A stretch of DNA of 64,000 nucleotides from Streptomyces sp. ISL-1. GTDB lineage: Bacteria; Actinomycetota; Actinomycetes; Streptomycetales; Streptomycetaceae. A program made the position numbers and the translations under genes. The notes below the pieces were generated by a model that saw only the letters and a list, made by a program, of their open reading frames with translations, was not told where the DNA came from and did not search any database. The stretch is from positions 186,001 through 250,000 of the forward strand of contig NZ_JAGGOI010000029.1 in assembly GCF_018614585.1 (NCBI RefSeq). The letters run 5' to 3'. This document shows, one piece after another, positions 8,923 to 16,919 of this stretch. The first letter of the stretch is position 1; each line of letters begins with the position of its first letter.

Positions 8923-11499
8923 TCAGCGTGTGATCAGCGCCCGGCCGACCTGAGCGAACACGCCCTTCGGGTGGTCGCGGAACAGCGGCTCGGTGCCGAA
9001 CAGCACGACCGCCGTGCCCTTCGCGCTCGTACCGCTGACGATCGACGCGCGCCCGGCGGCGTCCTTCGGGCCGCCCTTGCCGTCCTGTGCCGTACGCCAG
9101 TGGCCCGCGACCAGGGGGTTGCCCGAGCCGTACGACTGCTCCACCCGCACACCCGGGCCGAGGTCGGTGAACCACAGCGGGGAGTACACGAAGGTGTGCG
9201 CGGGCGCGCCGCCGGTGACCGGGCTGCCGGCCGCGTTGGCCACCCGGACAACGCCGTTGGCGTCGCCGTTGCCCGCCACCGGCTTGACCGCGAGCAGTCC
9301 GGCATCGGCGTTGAACGCCGCGCCGTCCGAGCCGAGGCCGACCAGACCGCCGTCGCCCTCGAGGAAGGCGCCCAGCGCGCCGCGGGCGGCCGGGGTCAGC
9401 TTCCCGTACTCCAGACCGCCCGAGACCATCAGCACATCCGCCTTCGACCAGTCGAAGCCCGAGTTGAGAGCGGCCGTCGACACCGGCTGCACCTCGAAGC
9501 CCATCTCGCGCAGCGCGAACAGCTCACCGGGGGTCACGGACGCGGCGACCCTGGTCCGGTGCAGCGCGCCCGTGCCCTTCTCCTTCGTGGCCGCGAAGGC
9601 GACCCCGAGACGGTCCGCGAGCACGCCCGCCACACCGCGGGCCGAACCCGGCACGATCGCCGAGCCGTTCGCCGCGCGCCGCACCTTGATCCCCTGCGCG
9701 AGCAGGGAGTTGAGGGCGGCGAGCTCCTTCGGGTCCTCGAGCCGCAGCCGCAGATCCCCGAACGGGGCAACGTAACCGGTGGCCGCCGCGGCGTGGACCG
9801 GGCGTCCCACCACATGCAGTTCGCCCTCGGCGGCCTTCTCGACCGTCGCGCCCCAGAGCAGCCCGAGGCTCCAGCCCGAGATGTCGTACATCGTGGACAC
9901 GTCCGCGCTGATGTCCCGGCCGTCGGCCAGGATCACATTGGCGATGCCGCGCTTGGGCTGGCGCATGTCGACGACGTACGAACCCGCCGGGTAGCTGCGG
10001 CCCGCGAGCCTGAACGGCAGCACCGCCCGCTCCACCCGTACGTCATTGGCGAGAAGATGGTCCACCAGCCGGGCCGCCGCGACCGCCGACCTCCCCCGGA
10101 CTCCGTCCGGGTGGACCCCCGGGCCGCCCCCAGCCGGAATGACGTACGCGCGCGGGAAGGTCGTGGTGTACACGTCCTCGGGCCCGATGCCCGGCACGCC
10201 CGGCACGGTCTCCTGCGACACCGGCCGCTGCGCCTCGCCCGCCGCGCCCCGCCGGAAGGTCTCGATCTGGTCGGCGATCACCGACGTGCGGTGCGTACGC
10301 GTGTAGTCGAGCGTCGCGCGCATCGCCGCGCCCGCGACGGCCGTGTTGATCGCGGCCCTGCGGCGCAGCTCGGCGACCGGCAGGGAGTCGTACTCCTCGT
10401 TGTTGACCGCCATCGGGAACTCGATGGTGTGCGAGGCGATCCCGCCCTGGAACGGCATGTACTGCGGGGTGAAGATGGGCGGCCAGTCGTCCCAGCCCTC
10501 CTTCTCGTCCCTGAAGGGGATGACGGCGGGCTGCACACCGTCCTTGGCGGGGGTGTAGCCGAGGCCGTTCACCGCCTTCTCCATGCCCAGCGCGTTGGCG
10601 TACGAGTTCTTCAGGAAGAGGTCGTACTCGTAGTTCTCGCCGTGCGGCGGAGTCGTCGGCTCGATCAGCGTGCCGTTGACGTAACCGTGCAGATCGAGCA
10701 TCAGGGCCGGCTGCTTGTCGATGGCGATCCGCCGGATGGCGCGCGCCTCGGGCTGGGATCCGGTGATGAAGTCCCGGTTGAGGTCGAAGCCGTTGGCATT
10801 GGCGCGGGTGCCGGCGATGCGGCCGTCCGGATTGGCCGTCACATTGAGGTAGACACGGTTCCTGGACAGCAGGTCGGCGGTCGTGCCGTCCTTCGCCTTC
10901 GCCAGTTCCTCGATGAGCTTCAGGGCGGCATCGGTGCCCTCCCACTCATTGCCGTGGATGTTGTTGTTGATGAACACCGGCGTCTTGTAGGCGGACTTGA
11001 CGCGCTTGTCCTTGGCGGCGGCGGCCGGGGAGTTCTCGATCAGCTCCCGCATCCGCTCCTGCTCGCGCGCCTGCCGGGAGGTCTCGGGAGCGGTGACGGT
11101 GACGAGATACAGCTCATGACCGCCGGCGGAATGCCCGGCGACCTCGACGCTGACCCGGTCGCCGAGCTTCTGCAGGGCGTTCAGGCGCGGAGCGAGCGCG
11201 TGGTACGGCGCGAGCCCCAGCTTGATCGACTTGTCGGCCGGGTTCACGGGCGGCGCGTCGAGGACGGTACGCCGCGGGTAGCCGCCGCTCTTCGCGAGCT
11301 CGGGGGCCGCGGTGCGCAGCGCATTGGCCGCGGCCGAGAGGGGAGCCTTCGCGGTTGCGGCATCGCGCCCGCCGCCTTCGCGTACGGGATGCGGCTGTGG
11401 GCCGTCGCGACCGGGGACGGCGGTCGCGGGCGCGGGCGCGAGAAGCACCGCCCCGGCGAGGGCGGCGGTGGCGATGAGAAGGGGGCGGGGCAAGCCCAT
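8923..11499 (-). CDS. Secreted M14 family zinc carboxypeptidase
   Basis: 858-aa exported metallopeptidase. Residues 1-28 are a Sec signal peptide (hydrophobic core, then APATA-VPG). The M14 zinc motif is HGNE at 182-185 (NNNIHGNEWEG), with the third ligand region in LMLDLHGYVNG. The catalytic Glu lies in HTIEFPM. The C-terminal ~430 residues form an extra region resembling a class I glutamine-amidotransferase-like sheet (DVLMVSGGLEYGKLTPAARG), common in long streptomycete M14 proteins. It would trim peptides outside the cell for nutrition. A set of 10-bp tandem repeats lies in its leader. Confidence 0.9.
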   Translation of the reverse strand: MGLPRPLLIATAALAGAVLLAPAPATAVPGRDGPQPHPVREGGGRDAATAKAPLSAAANALRTAAPELAKSGGYPRRTVLDAPPVNPADKSIKLGLAPYHALAPRLNALQKLGDRVSVEVAGHSAGGHELYLVTVTAPETSRQAREQERMRELIENSPAAAAKDKRVKSAYKTPVFINNNIHGNEWEGTDAALKLIEELAKAKDGTTADLLSRNRVYLNVTANPDGRIAGTRANANGFDLNRDFITGSQPEARAIRRIAIDKQPALMLDLHGYVNGTLIEPTTPPHGENYEYDLFLKNSYANALGMEKAVNGLGYTPAKDGVQPAVIPFRDEKEGWDDWPPIFTPQYMPFQGGIASHTIEFPMAVNNEEYDSLPVAELRRRAAINTAVAGAAMRATLDYTRTHRTSVIADQIETFRRGAAGEAQRPVSQETVPGVPGIGPEDVYTTTFPRAYVIPAGGGPGVHPDGVRGRSAVAAARLVDHLLANDVRVERAVLPFRLAGRSYPAGSYVVDMRQPKRGIANVILADGRDISADVSTMYDISGWSLGLLWGATVEKAAEGELHVVGRPVHAAAATGYVAPFGDLRLRLEDPKELAALNSLLAQGIKVRRAANGSAIVPGSARGVAGVLADRLGVAFAATKEKGTGALHRTRVAASVTPGELFALREMGFEVQPVSTAALNSGFDWSKADVLMVSGGLEYGKLTPAARGALGAFLEGDGGLVGLGSDGAAFNADAGLLAVKPVAGNGDANGVVRVANAAGSPVTGGAPAHTFVYSPLWFTDLGPGVRVEQSYGSGNPLVAGHWRTAQDGKGGPKDAAGRASIVSGTSAKGTAVVLFGTEPLFRDHPKGVFAQVGRALITR

Positions 11500-11532
11500 G
11501 CGTACGTGCCTCCGGAGTGTCGGAATCGAAGG

Positions 11533-11592
11533 GAGTGGATCGGAGTGGATCGGAGTGGATCGGAGTGGATCGGAGTAGATCGGAATCGATCA
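11533..11592. repeat. 10-bp tandem repeat in carboxypeptidase leader
   Basis: Four perfect copies of GAGTGGATCG (11533-11572), then GAGTAGATCG and the more degenerate GAATCGATCA, give about six units in strict 10-bp register. The array lies 34-93 bp upstream of the carboxypeptidase start, inside a 302-bp gene-free gap (11500-11801) shared with the divergent EI24 gene. Confidence 0.85.
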
Positions 11593-11801
11593 GCACGACG
11601 ATTAAGTCGTACGCAGGGTCTACAGGTTCAACTGCCGTACAACAAGAGCCGCTTGGGCGTACCCTCCGGGTCGGCTGTGCCTCTTGGAGCACCACGCGCC
11701 GGGCGGATCGCGGCCCACCCGTCCGGCGGATCAGCTCCCGCGGCGCCGGTCCGGCCGTGCGCGGCCCGACGCCGACTCCGGCACCCCGATAAGCTGTGTG
11801 T

Positions 11802-12590
11802 ATGCGTGATCTTGGGGTGGGCTTCGGCTATTTGGTGAAGGGCCAGCGCTGGGTCGGCGGGCACGGCAAGTGGTTCGGCTTCGGGCTGCTGCCGGGGCTG
11901 GTGACCCTGGTGCTGTACGCGGCCGCCCTGGTCGGACTCGGCTACGGCGCCGACGATTTCGCCGCCTGGGCGACGCCCTTCGCCGGGGACTGGTCCTCGC
12001 CCTGGCAGGGCCTGTTCCGCGGCTTCCTGACCGTGCTGGTCTTCTGCTTCGGGCTGTTCCTCGCGGTGATCACCTTCACCGCGGTGACGCTGCTGGTCGG
12101 CCAGCCCTTCTACGAGTCGCTGTCCGAGCAGGTCGACCGCGCCGAGGGCGGCGACGTACCCGAGTCCGGCCTGCCGCTCTGGCGGGAGCTGTGGATCTCC
12201 GCGCGCGACTCGCTGCGGGTCCTGGCGCGGGTCGTGCTCTTCGGCGTACTGCTCTTCGCCCTCGGCTTCATCCCGGTCGTCGGCCAGACCGTCGTCCCCG
12301 TCATAGGCTTCTGCGTCTCCGGCTTCTTCCTCGCGCACGAACTCACCGCGGTCGCCCTCCAGCGGCGCGGGGTCGAGTTCAAGGACCGCCTCAGGCTGCT
12401 GCGGGGCCGTCGCCTGCTGACCCTGGGCTTCGGCGTGCCGCTGACGCTGGCGTTCCTCGTCCCGTTCCTGGCCGTGTTCCTGATGCCGGGGGCGGTGGCC
12501 GGGGCGACGCTGATGGCGCGGGACCTGGTGACGCCGGATCCGGCCCCGGAGCCGGTGAGTCCGGCCCGGCACACCCTGGACAAGGACTAG
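11802..12590 (+). CDS. EI24 domain (CysZ-like) membrane protein
   Basis: 262-aa polytopic membrane protein. It begins LGVGFGYLVKGQRWV, the usual start of actinobacterial EI24/CysZ-like proteins. Long helices follow around residues 27-48, 70-102, 145-182 and 205-240, with an amphipathic charged loop ESLSEQVDRAEGG. CysZ relatives mediate sulphate uptake, but most actinobacterial EI24 proteins have no tested function. ATG 11802 is preferred over the GTG two codons upstream; no clear ribosome site is visible for either. Confidence 0.82.
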   Translation: MRDLGVGFGYLVKGQRWVGGHGKWFGFGLLPGLVTLVLYAAALVGLGYGADDFAAWATPFAGDWSSPWQGLFRGFLTVLVFCFGLFLAVITFTAVTLLVGQPFYESLSEQVDRAEGGDVPESGLPLWRELWISARDSLRVLARVVLFGVLLFALGFIPVVGQTVVPVIGFCVSGFFLAHELTAVALQRRGVEFKDRLRLLRGRRLLTLGFGVPLTLAFLVPFLAVFLMPGAVAGATLMARDLVTPDPAPEPVSPARHTLDKD

Positions 12591-12604
12591 GACCAGGGCA
12601 GGGA

Positions 12605-13330
12605 CTAGGAGCGGAAGGGAAGCTCCGCCACTGCGAGGCCAGGGGCGGCCTCGCCCGCGTCTACGATCACCGAACCGTCCGGGCCCCAGACGGCGCTGCC
12701 GCCGCGGCAGTCGCCGGCGCCGCTGAACCCCACGGCGTTGCCGAGAACCACGTACAGGCCGTTGTCCCTGGCCCGGACCGGGTAGACCGCCTCGAAGGAG
12801 TCGTTCTCAACATCGAGCGCCGAACTGGCCACATACACCTGGCAGTTGTCGTCCTTCGCGCGCTCGGCGAGCTCCGGGAAGCGGTTGTCGTAGCAGATCG
12901 CCAGGGCGAAGCGGACGCCGCCGAGGGTGAACCGGCCCTCGGCCGTCCCCGCCGCGAAGACGTCGAGTTCAGGGCCGTGCAGATGCCGCTTTTCGTAGCG
13001 GGTGAGCAGCTCGCCGCGCGAGTCGATGACGAGCGAGGTGATGGCGGGCCGCTCGCTGTCGGTGCGGGCGGCGGCGCAGTTCACCACGGCGGCTGTGCGG
13101 TGGGCGCGGCAGGCCTCGCGTATGGGGTCGAGCCGCGGATCGTCCGGCGCGACCCACAGCGCCGGATCCTTGGCGATGAGCTCCAGCTCGTACCCCGTCA
13201 CGGCCAGCTCGGAGAACACGACCAGATCCGCGCCCCGGCCGGACGCCGCGTCAAGGAGGCCGTGCATGGCGTGGACATTGGCGCCGACATCGCCCGGTAC
13301 GGACGCGAACTGCGCTGCTGCGATCCTCAT
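12605..13330 (-). CDS. Carbon-nitrogen hydrolase (nitrilase superfamily)
   Basis: 241-aa cytoplasmic amidase-type enzyme. The catalytic triad is visible: Glu in VVFSELAVTGY, Lys in YEKRHLHG and Cys in ICYDNRFPE. Its length and single-domain form fit the small omega-amidase/aliphatic-amidase-like branch; the actual amide or nitrile substrate is unknown. It ends 14 bp from the convergent EI24 gene and is divergent from a LysE exporter across an 83-bp gap containing a 12-bp palindrome. Confidence 0.9.
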   Translation of the reverse strand: MRIAAAQFASVPGDVGANVHAMHGLLDAASGRGADLVVFSELAVTGYELELIAKDPALWVAPDDPRLDPIREACRAHRTAAVVNCAAARTDSERPAITSLVIDSRGELLTRYEKRHLHGPELDVFAAGTAEGRFTLGGVRFALAICYDNRFPELAERAKDDNCQVYVASSALDVENDSFEAVYPVRARDNGLYVVLGNAVGFSGAGDCRGGSAVWGPDGSVIVDAGEAAPGLAVAELPFRS

Positions 13331-13370
13331 GCGTCCTATCTTCGCCGTCTCACCATCCGGGAGGAAGCCC

Positions 13371-13382
13371 GCAATCGATTGC
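13371..13382. promoter_or_regulatory. 12-bp palindrome in divergent promoter region
   Basis: GCAATCGATTGC is a perfect palindrome between the nitrilase-like and LysE genes, a possible operator. It is short enough that chance cannot be excluded. Confidence 0.3.
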
Positions 13383-13413
13383 CCGCGGGGGCGGCGCTGG
13401 CGAGCATCGGCGC

Positions 13414-14022
13414 ATGACCGAAGTGATCGCAGTCGCTGTCATTACCGTCCTCGCCGTCATCAGCCCGGGGGCCGACTTCGCGATGGTCGTGCGCAACAGC
13501 TATCTGTACGGTCGTACGACGGGGCTGCTCGGGGCGGTGGGTGTGGCCGCGGGCGTCCTGGTCCATGTCACATACACGATGCTCGGCGTCGGCCTGCTGA
13601 TCGCGTCGTCGACGGCGCTCTTCACGGCGATCAAACTGGTCGGCGCCGCCTACCTGGTCTACATCGGCGTACGCACCTTCAGGGCGCGCGCCGACCTGGC
13701 GGTGGACCTGGAGTCGAAGCCGGGCCTGACGCGTCTGGGCGCGCTGCGCACCGGCTTCCTCACGAACGCGCTCAACCCGAAGACGACGCTCTTCGTAGTC
13801 TCCACCTTCACCCAGGTGGTGGGCCCGGACACCCACCTGTGGCAACAGGCGGGCTACGGCCTCTTCATGTCCTTCGCGCACCTGGCGTGGTTCGGCGTGG
13901 CGGCGCTGTTCTTCTCCGACTCCCGCCTGCGCACGGCGATGCTGCGCCGGCAGAACACCCTGAACCGCGCGATCGGCTCGGTCCTGGTGGGCCTGGGAGT
14001 CACTCTGGGCTTCGCCCGCTGA
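13414..14022 (+). CDS. LysE family amino-acid exporter
   Basis: 202-aa membrane protein with the classic LysE/RhtB features: an N-terminal helix ending ISPGADFAMVVRNS, the basic loop after the third helix, and the FLTNALNPKTTLFVVST motif. It probably exports amino acids such as threonine, homoserine or lysine. It is a different subgroup from the LysE protein at 3537-4154 (PGAD and NPKT here, PVGA and NPTT there). The start ATG is the first available after the palindrome at 13371. Confidence 0.9.
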   Translation: MTEVIAVAVITVLAVISPGADFAMVVRNSYLYGRTTGLLGAVGVAAGVLVHVTYTMLGVGLLIASSTALFTAIKLVGAAYLVYIGVRTFRARADLAVDLESKPGLTRLGALRTGFLTNALNPKTTLFVVSTFTQVVGPDTHLWQQAGYGLFMSFAHLAWFGVAALFFSDSRLRTAMLRRQNTLNRAIGSVLVGLGVTLGFAR

Positions 14023-14058
14023 GTCTGCCGTGCCGGCCGGCAGGGAGCCGTTGACCTG

Positions 14059-14229
14059 ATGCTGTCCGGAGGGAAGGCGTTCGCGGAAGCGTCAGGCTTC
14101 CTGGACGCGTTCTACGGGTGTTTGTCCGCTGGGCGTGACGAACTGTTCGAGCTCACCGACGCGCTGTTGTGTGCGGACGGGCCGGTGTCGCCGGTGGATC
14201 TGACATCGCAACCGTCCGGGCGGATCTGA
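14059..14229 (+). pseudogene. N-terminal remnant of an IS701-like transposase
   Basis: A 56-codon frame reads FLDAFYGCLSAGRDELFELT followed by DALLCADGPV, which closely resembles the N-terminus of IS701-family DDE transposases. It then stops after RI. About 90% of the expected enzyme is missing, so this is a remnant. It lies immediately upstream of the Bell-like/NACHT operon and is the only mobile-element trace in this part of the window. The family assignment is from memory of the N-terminal signature. Confidence 0.6.
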
Positions 14230-14256
14230 CCTGGGATCAATTTCATGGCCGAACCG

Positions 14257-14285
14257 CTGACCGAAGGTGCTCACGTGGCTAGCAT
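14257..14285 (+). promoter_or_regulatory. Candidate promoter of Bell-like/NACHT operon
   Basis: CTGACC (14257-14262), a 17-bp spacer and TAGCAT (14280-14285) fit a housekeeping Streptomyces promoter. Transcription would start near 14292, which agrees with translation from GTG 14323 and rules out the upstream ATGs at 14245 and 14284. Confidence 0.45.
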
Positions 14286-14322
14286 GAAACCTGGATTCGC
14301 TTGCGCGACGGGGGGAGCGCCT

Positions 14323-14754
14323 GTGCTCGAGATCGATACGCTGCTCGACCAGATCGTGCCGGCAGCCGAAGCGGCGGTCGTCGCCTACGGCGTGAGTGTG
14401 CTGACCAGGGCCCAGGACGAGACGGCAGGAGCGACCGTACGGCTGGGGCAACGGCTGCTCGCCAGGATCCTGAACCGCGGCGCCGACGCCGACGCCGACC
14501 CCGTTCGAGTCACCGTCACCAGCCTGGCGGACGCGGGCGCGGACCGCGACATGCTCGCCTTGCGGCGCGCCGAGTTGAGGATCGCGCTGCGGGAGGTGCT
14601 CAGGGACTCCCCAGGCCTGGCCGATGAGCTCTCGGCGATGCTGCCGGAGCGTCCCGCCGTCCAGGCCGATGCCGAGCGCAGCGTCGCCCTCGCCGGAAAC
14701 AACTCCGGGATCATTTCCACCGGCGACGGTGCGAAGAACACCCTGCACCAGTGA
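14323..14754 (+). CDS. Small helical (Bell-like) protein with C-terminal amyloid-type motif
   Basis: 143-aa protein. It opens with a hydrophobic amphipathic helix (LLDQIVPAAEAAVVAYGVSV), continues as an all-helical domain to about residue 115, and ends in an isolated motif RSVALAGNNSGIISTGDGAK. That motif recurs at the start of the next gene product. A small helical domain with a C-terminal motif repeated at the N-terminus of an adjacent NLR is the signature of Bell-domain/BASS pairs, where the helical domain is thought to be a membrane-active death effector. GTG 14323 is chosen because GGGGGAG precedes it. Its stop overlaps the NACHT start (GTGA), so translation is coupled. The function is inferred. 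Confidence 0.7.
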   Translation: MLEIDTLLDQIVPAAEAAVVAYGVSVLTRAQDETAGATVRLGQRLLARILNRGADADADPVRVTVTSLADAGADRDMLALRRAELRIALREVLRDSPGLADELSAMLPERPAVQADAERSVALAGNNSGIISTGDGAKNTLHQ

Positions 14755-16919
14755 GCGGCAGGCCCGGTCTGCAGAAGCCGGACCCCGCCGAGCACAAGCC
14801 TGACCGGTCGGGCGGCGACCGGTCGGTGCACGTGGACGGTGACAACCACGGCATCGTGAGCACCGGAGACAACGCGAACAATGTGCTCGTCCTTCCCGCA
14901 GCGCGCCCCGCCGAGAACTCGCTGGCCGGGAAGGCCAATGCGCTCGCGGACAGGGTCAGTGACTTCCTGACGCGTGAGGAGGAGCAGCAGCGATTATGGG
15001 ATCCGGCCCTGCTGCCGGTGCGCTGTCGACCGGCACCTGAGACGTTGACCGGCCGCCGGAACAGCATTCTCGACGTCCCGGCCAAGGCGGCGGCCGCTCT
15101 GCCGCTGGACCTGACCGGTCGGCTGGAGAAGATCGCTGCTGTCTACGAGGGGACTAAGCGCGGCAGACTGATGGTGCTGGGCCGGGCGGGCTCGGGGAAG
15201 ACCATCCTGATCCGGCGTTTCGCAAAGGCCTGGCTGGATGCTCGCAGTCCAACCGGCGAAGCGCCGGTACCGGTACCGGTGATCTTCAGTCTGGGATCGT
15301 GGAATCCCACCACCACTCCACTGCGGGACTGGCTGATCGACCGGCTGGAGCGGGACCACCCCTTTCTGGCCGGGGCCGGCCCCGACGGATCGACGTGGGC
15401 CGCCGCGCTGGTCGGTGCCGATCGCGTGCTGGCGATCCTGGACGGGTTCGACGAGATCGCCGACGGCCTGCACGAGGCCGCGCTGCTGGACCTCAGGGCC
15501 ACCACCGTGCCGCTGCTGATGACGAGTCGCCGCGCCGAACTCGAAGCCGCGGTGGGGAAAGCCGCGCTCTTCGCCGCTATCGAACTGACCGATCTCACCC
15601 TCGACGACTCCTTCAACTACCTGCTGCACCCCACCGATACGGCCGCCTCCGACACGACCCCCTGCGACGGCACGGACACCACCACCCCCACCGGGTGGGA
15701 GTACGTCCTGAACAAGTTGCGCTGTCACCCCGACAAACCGGCGTGCGCCAATCTCGCCGCTGTGCTGACCACCCCTCTGATGGTCACACTCGCCCACGCT
15801 GTCTACAAATCCGGCCGCGATCCGGTGAAGCTGCTGGAAATGGAGGAGTTCAGCACCCGAGGAGCCCTTGAAGACCATCTCCTGGACAATTTCATCCCCA
15901 CCGCCTACGCGCGCTTTCTCAGCAACCGCCCCGCCGCGAAACGCCGGCCCTGGCGCGCCGAACGCGCCCGTCACTGGCTCGGCTACCTCGCCACACACCT
16001 GAAACAACTCGACACACACGACATCGAATGGTGGCGACTGGGAACCGCCATGAGCCTCTCTTCGCGCATGCTCGTCTCAGGGGCCACGAGCGGGCTCGCG
16101 TCAGGGATCATGCTCGGACTCGTCTACGGGCTCACGAGCGAGCCCGGAGAGGCATCTCTCAACGTTCTTATGAACGTGCTGGGGATCGGGCTGACCTTCG
16201 GGCTCCTGCACGGATTCGGGTCAAAACTCAAGACCGGCGGCGCATTCGAACCGTCACGCATGCACATACGGATCCGCGGCGGGTCGAAGAGAGTGAAGGA
16301 GAGTTTCCTCCCCAGAATGCGGGGCGGCCTCGAGGGCGGGCTGGTCTTCGGGGTCGTGTTCGGGCTCGGAATAGCGGTCTATGCGGGTCTCCTGGCTTAT
16401 CCCTGGACCGTGATCGCCTTGGCGTTCGGCAACTGGCTCGTGGCCGGGCTCGCGCTCGGACTGGCGGTCGGGCTCATACTCGCGCTCATGGCCGGGCTCG
16501 AGGCTCTCATCGAGCCGAAATCCTCGGTCAGCCCGTCGGACCTGTTGAACACGAACCGCAGGACCGTGCTCGCCCAAGTGCTCGCGGTCGGGCTAGCGAT
16601 CGGGCTCGGGTTCGGGATCGTCGTCGCGCTCCTGAACGGGTTCGCACCCGGGGTCAGGAGCGGGCTCGCGGCCGGGCTCGTGGTCGGGCTCGGGGTCGGC
16701 ACGTTGACCGCCTGGGGCCGGTGGGTGGTCCTGGTCCGCGTCTGGCTACCCCTGACAGGGCGGCTCCCGTGGGCGGTGAACGCCTTCCTGGACGACGCCT
16801 ACCAACGAGGTGTGCTGCGCCAGGTCGGCGCGGTCTACCAGTTCCGCCACGCGCGGCTCCGGGATCGCCTGGCCGAGGTCTACGAGCAACACGAACAGTC
16901 GACGGCAGGTGGTCGCTAA
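14751..16919 (+). CDS. NACHT NTPase with N-terminal amyloid-type motif and Gly-rich membrane domain
   Basis: 722-aa STAND/NLR-type ATPase. Residues 24-46 (RSVHVDGDNHGIVSTGD...) repeat the C-terminal motif of the preceding protein. The P-loop GRAGSGKT is at 144-151, Walker B VLAILDGFDEIAD at 227-239, and a sensor-like PLLMTSRR follows. A winged-helix-like linker extends to about 430. The C-terminal ~290 residues hold 6-8 membrane segments built from GLxxGLxxG repeats, ending in GAVYQFRHARLRDRLAEVYE. There are no LRR, WD or TPR sensor repeats, so the membrane domain may sense the signal. Start GTG 14751 overlaps the upstream stop, and its TAA overlaps the next ATG. Confidence 0.85.
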   Translation: MSGRPGLQKPDPAEHKPDRSGGDRSVHVDGDNHGIVSTGDNANNVLVLPAARPAENSLAGKANALADRVSDFLTREEEQQRLWDPALLPVRCRPAPETLTGRRNSILDVPAKAAAALPLDLTGRLEKIAAVYEGTKRGRLMVLGRAGSGKTILIRRFAKAWLDARSPTGEAPVPVPVIFSLGSWNPTTTPLRDWLIDRLERDHPFLAGAGPDGSTWAAALVGADRVLAILDGFDEIADGLHEAALLDLRATTVPLLMTSRRAELEAAVGKAALFAAIELTDLTLDDSFNYLLHPTDTAASDTTPCDGTDTTTPTGWEYVLNKLRCHPDKPACANLAAVLTTPLMVTLAHAVYKSGRDPVKLLEMEEFSTRGALEDHLLDNFIPTAYARFLSNRPAAKRRPWRAERARHWLGYLATHLKQLDTHDIEWWRLGTAMSLSSRMLVSGATSGLASGIMLGLVYGLTSEPGEASLNVLMNVLGIGLTFGLLHGFGSKLKTGGAFEPSRMHIRIRGGSKRVKESFLPRMRGGLEGGLVFGVVFGLGIAVYAGLLAYPWTVIALAFGNWLVAGLALGLAVGLILALMAGLEALIEPKSSVSPSDLLNTNRRTVLAQVLAVGLAIGLGFGIVVALLNGFAPGVRSGLAAGLVVGLGVGTLTAWGRWVVLVRVWLPLTGRLPWAVNAFLDDAYQRGVLRQVGAVYQFRHARLRDRLAEVYEQHEQSTAGGR

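Noticed and set aside
8971-11838. 955-codon open frame on the plus strand opposite the carboxypeptidase
   Set aside because: It is the GC-rich mirror of a clear M14 gene, with Arg/His-rich low-quality protein and no motif.
14245-14322. Longer N-terminus for the Bell-like protein from ATG 14245
   Set aside because: The likely transcript start is near 14292 and the GTG at 14323 has a good ribosome site.
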